NCBI GenBank assembly: GCA_016711225.1
Contig: JADJTK010000023.1
Coordinates: 1 to 64,000, forward strand
Origin: Opitutaceae bacterium
Lineage (GTDB): Bacteria > Verrucomicrobiota > Verrucomicrobiia > Opitutales > Opitutaceae
Direction: 5' to 3'
DNA: 64,000 bases
The first letter of the stretch is position 1, and every line of letters starts with the position of its first letter. The notes under the pieces were generated by a model. That model made no database searches and was not told the origin of the DNA. It worked only from the letters and a program-made list of their open reading frames with translations. Shown here one piece after another: positions 63,666-64,000 of this stretch. The position numbers were made by a program, and so were the translations under genes.

Positions 63666-64000
63666 TCAGAGTTCGCGGCCGAGGATCACGATCTTCTGCC
63701 AGATGTTGCGGGAGAGTCCGGTGGTGAGATTCTCGAGATCATTGACGGCCTCGAGGGCGACTTCGTCCTCGAAATGCTGCACGTAGACGGCGGCGATCTT
63801 GCTGCACATCGCGAGGAGCTCGGCGCAGTAGTCGAGGTAGCGTTCGAGTTCGAGGGCAGTGAGAGGGGGCTTGGGTGTGGAGGCGGAGGTCGGGGCGGGG
63901 GAAAGCACGCGGTGCGGGTCCTTTGTGAGTTGGTGCATGTCGACGATATGGGCGATCGAGCGCAGCACGTGGATGGCTTTCTGGACGCGGGCGCGTTTGA
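63666..64000 (-). CDS. Hypothetical protein, 5' end beyond the window
   Basis: The reading frame enters from the right edge (KRARVQKAIHVLRSIAHIVD) and ends at 63666. Visible text includes MHQLTKDPHRVLS, a Pro/Ser/Ala linker, then LELERYLDYCAELLAMCSKI, AAVYVQHFEDEVALEAVNDL and ENLTTGLSRNIWQKIVILGR. It is helical with no membrane segment in the visible part. A GTG at 63966-63968 could be read as a start, but in-frame coding text continues upstream of it, so I treat the gene as partial. It lies 48 bases upstream of the M48 pair, on the same strand, and probably belongs to that operon. I did not recognise a family. Confidence 0.65.
   Translation of the reverse strand, partial: KRARVQKAIHVLRSIAHIVDMHQLTKDPHRVLSPAPTSASTPKPPLTALELERYLDYCAELLAMCSKIAAVYVQHFEDEVALEAVNDLENLTTGLSRNIWQKIVILGREL

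Noticed and set aside
1..64000. CRISPR array, rRNA, prophage or insertion sequence
   Set aside because: No regularly spaced repeats, rRNA signatures, phage structural genes or transposase motifs were seen.

Overview
The window is high-GC bacterial chromosomal DNA. Gene content suggests a verrucomicrobial relative of the Opitutaceae (inference, no phylogeny run): a long amidophosphoribosyltransferase variant next to a PurM-like AIR synthase, a GH94 phosphorylase, WXXGXW-repeat, CRTAC/ASPIC-UnbV and delta-60/Ig-like surface proteins, and many GC-rich intergenic palindromes. No rRNA, CRISPR array, phage or insertion sequence was seen; there is one tRNA.

Region 1 (1-9172) is badly disrupted. Between 1 and about 4324 I can read a BLUF photoreceptor, a SET-domain methyltransferase, a DJ-1/PfpI protein and an SDR-type epimerase, each broken by many single-base frame changes while most of the protein text survives. 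Similar damage touches ybaB (two compensating shifts), the recR start, a GH94 phosphorylase and a small antitoxin-like gene. Either this is a gene graveyard or the sequence is indel-rich here; the preserved amino-acid text favours sequence error for much of it. From about 9.1 kb onward the reading frames are clean.

Region 2 (9173-25251) holds a lipoprotein, a UPF0114 membrane protein, a DUF1186/SEC-C protein, a nucleotidyltransferase, a secreted protein made of two near-identical domains, a soluble MCP-hairpin plus Cache protein, a RarD-type transporter, a divergent pair (1203-residue CRTAC1-like protein and an 824-residue polytopic membrane protein), a DUF255-like protein and tRNA-Tyr.

Region 3 (25373-40731) contains radC, two overlapping response-regulator genes, a small K/A/P-rich protein with a glycogen-binding-like domain, a DUF374 acyltransferase, the purF-purM pair, a WXXGXW-repeat protein, a creB-creC-creD set with a three-copy cre-tag-like site in front of creD, an APC amino-acid permease and a DUF3185 protein.

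Region 4 (40865-64000) has a SIMPL protein, a compact three-gene exported cassette ending in a 1260-residue CsgG-like plus ankyrin fusion (the best candidate here for an undescribed system), ruvB, a VOC protein, a small membrane protein, a MurA homologue, an Ala/Pro- and Arg/Gly-rich disordered protein with a short amphipathic motif like the membrane anchor of RNase E, a 2163-residue delta-60/Ig-like surface protein, and two tandem M48 metalloproteases behind a gene that runs off the right edge.
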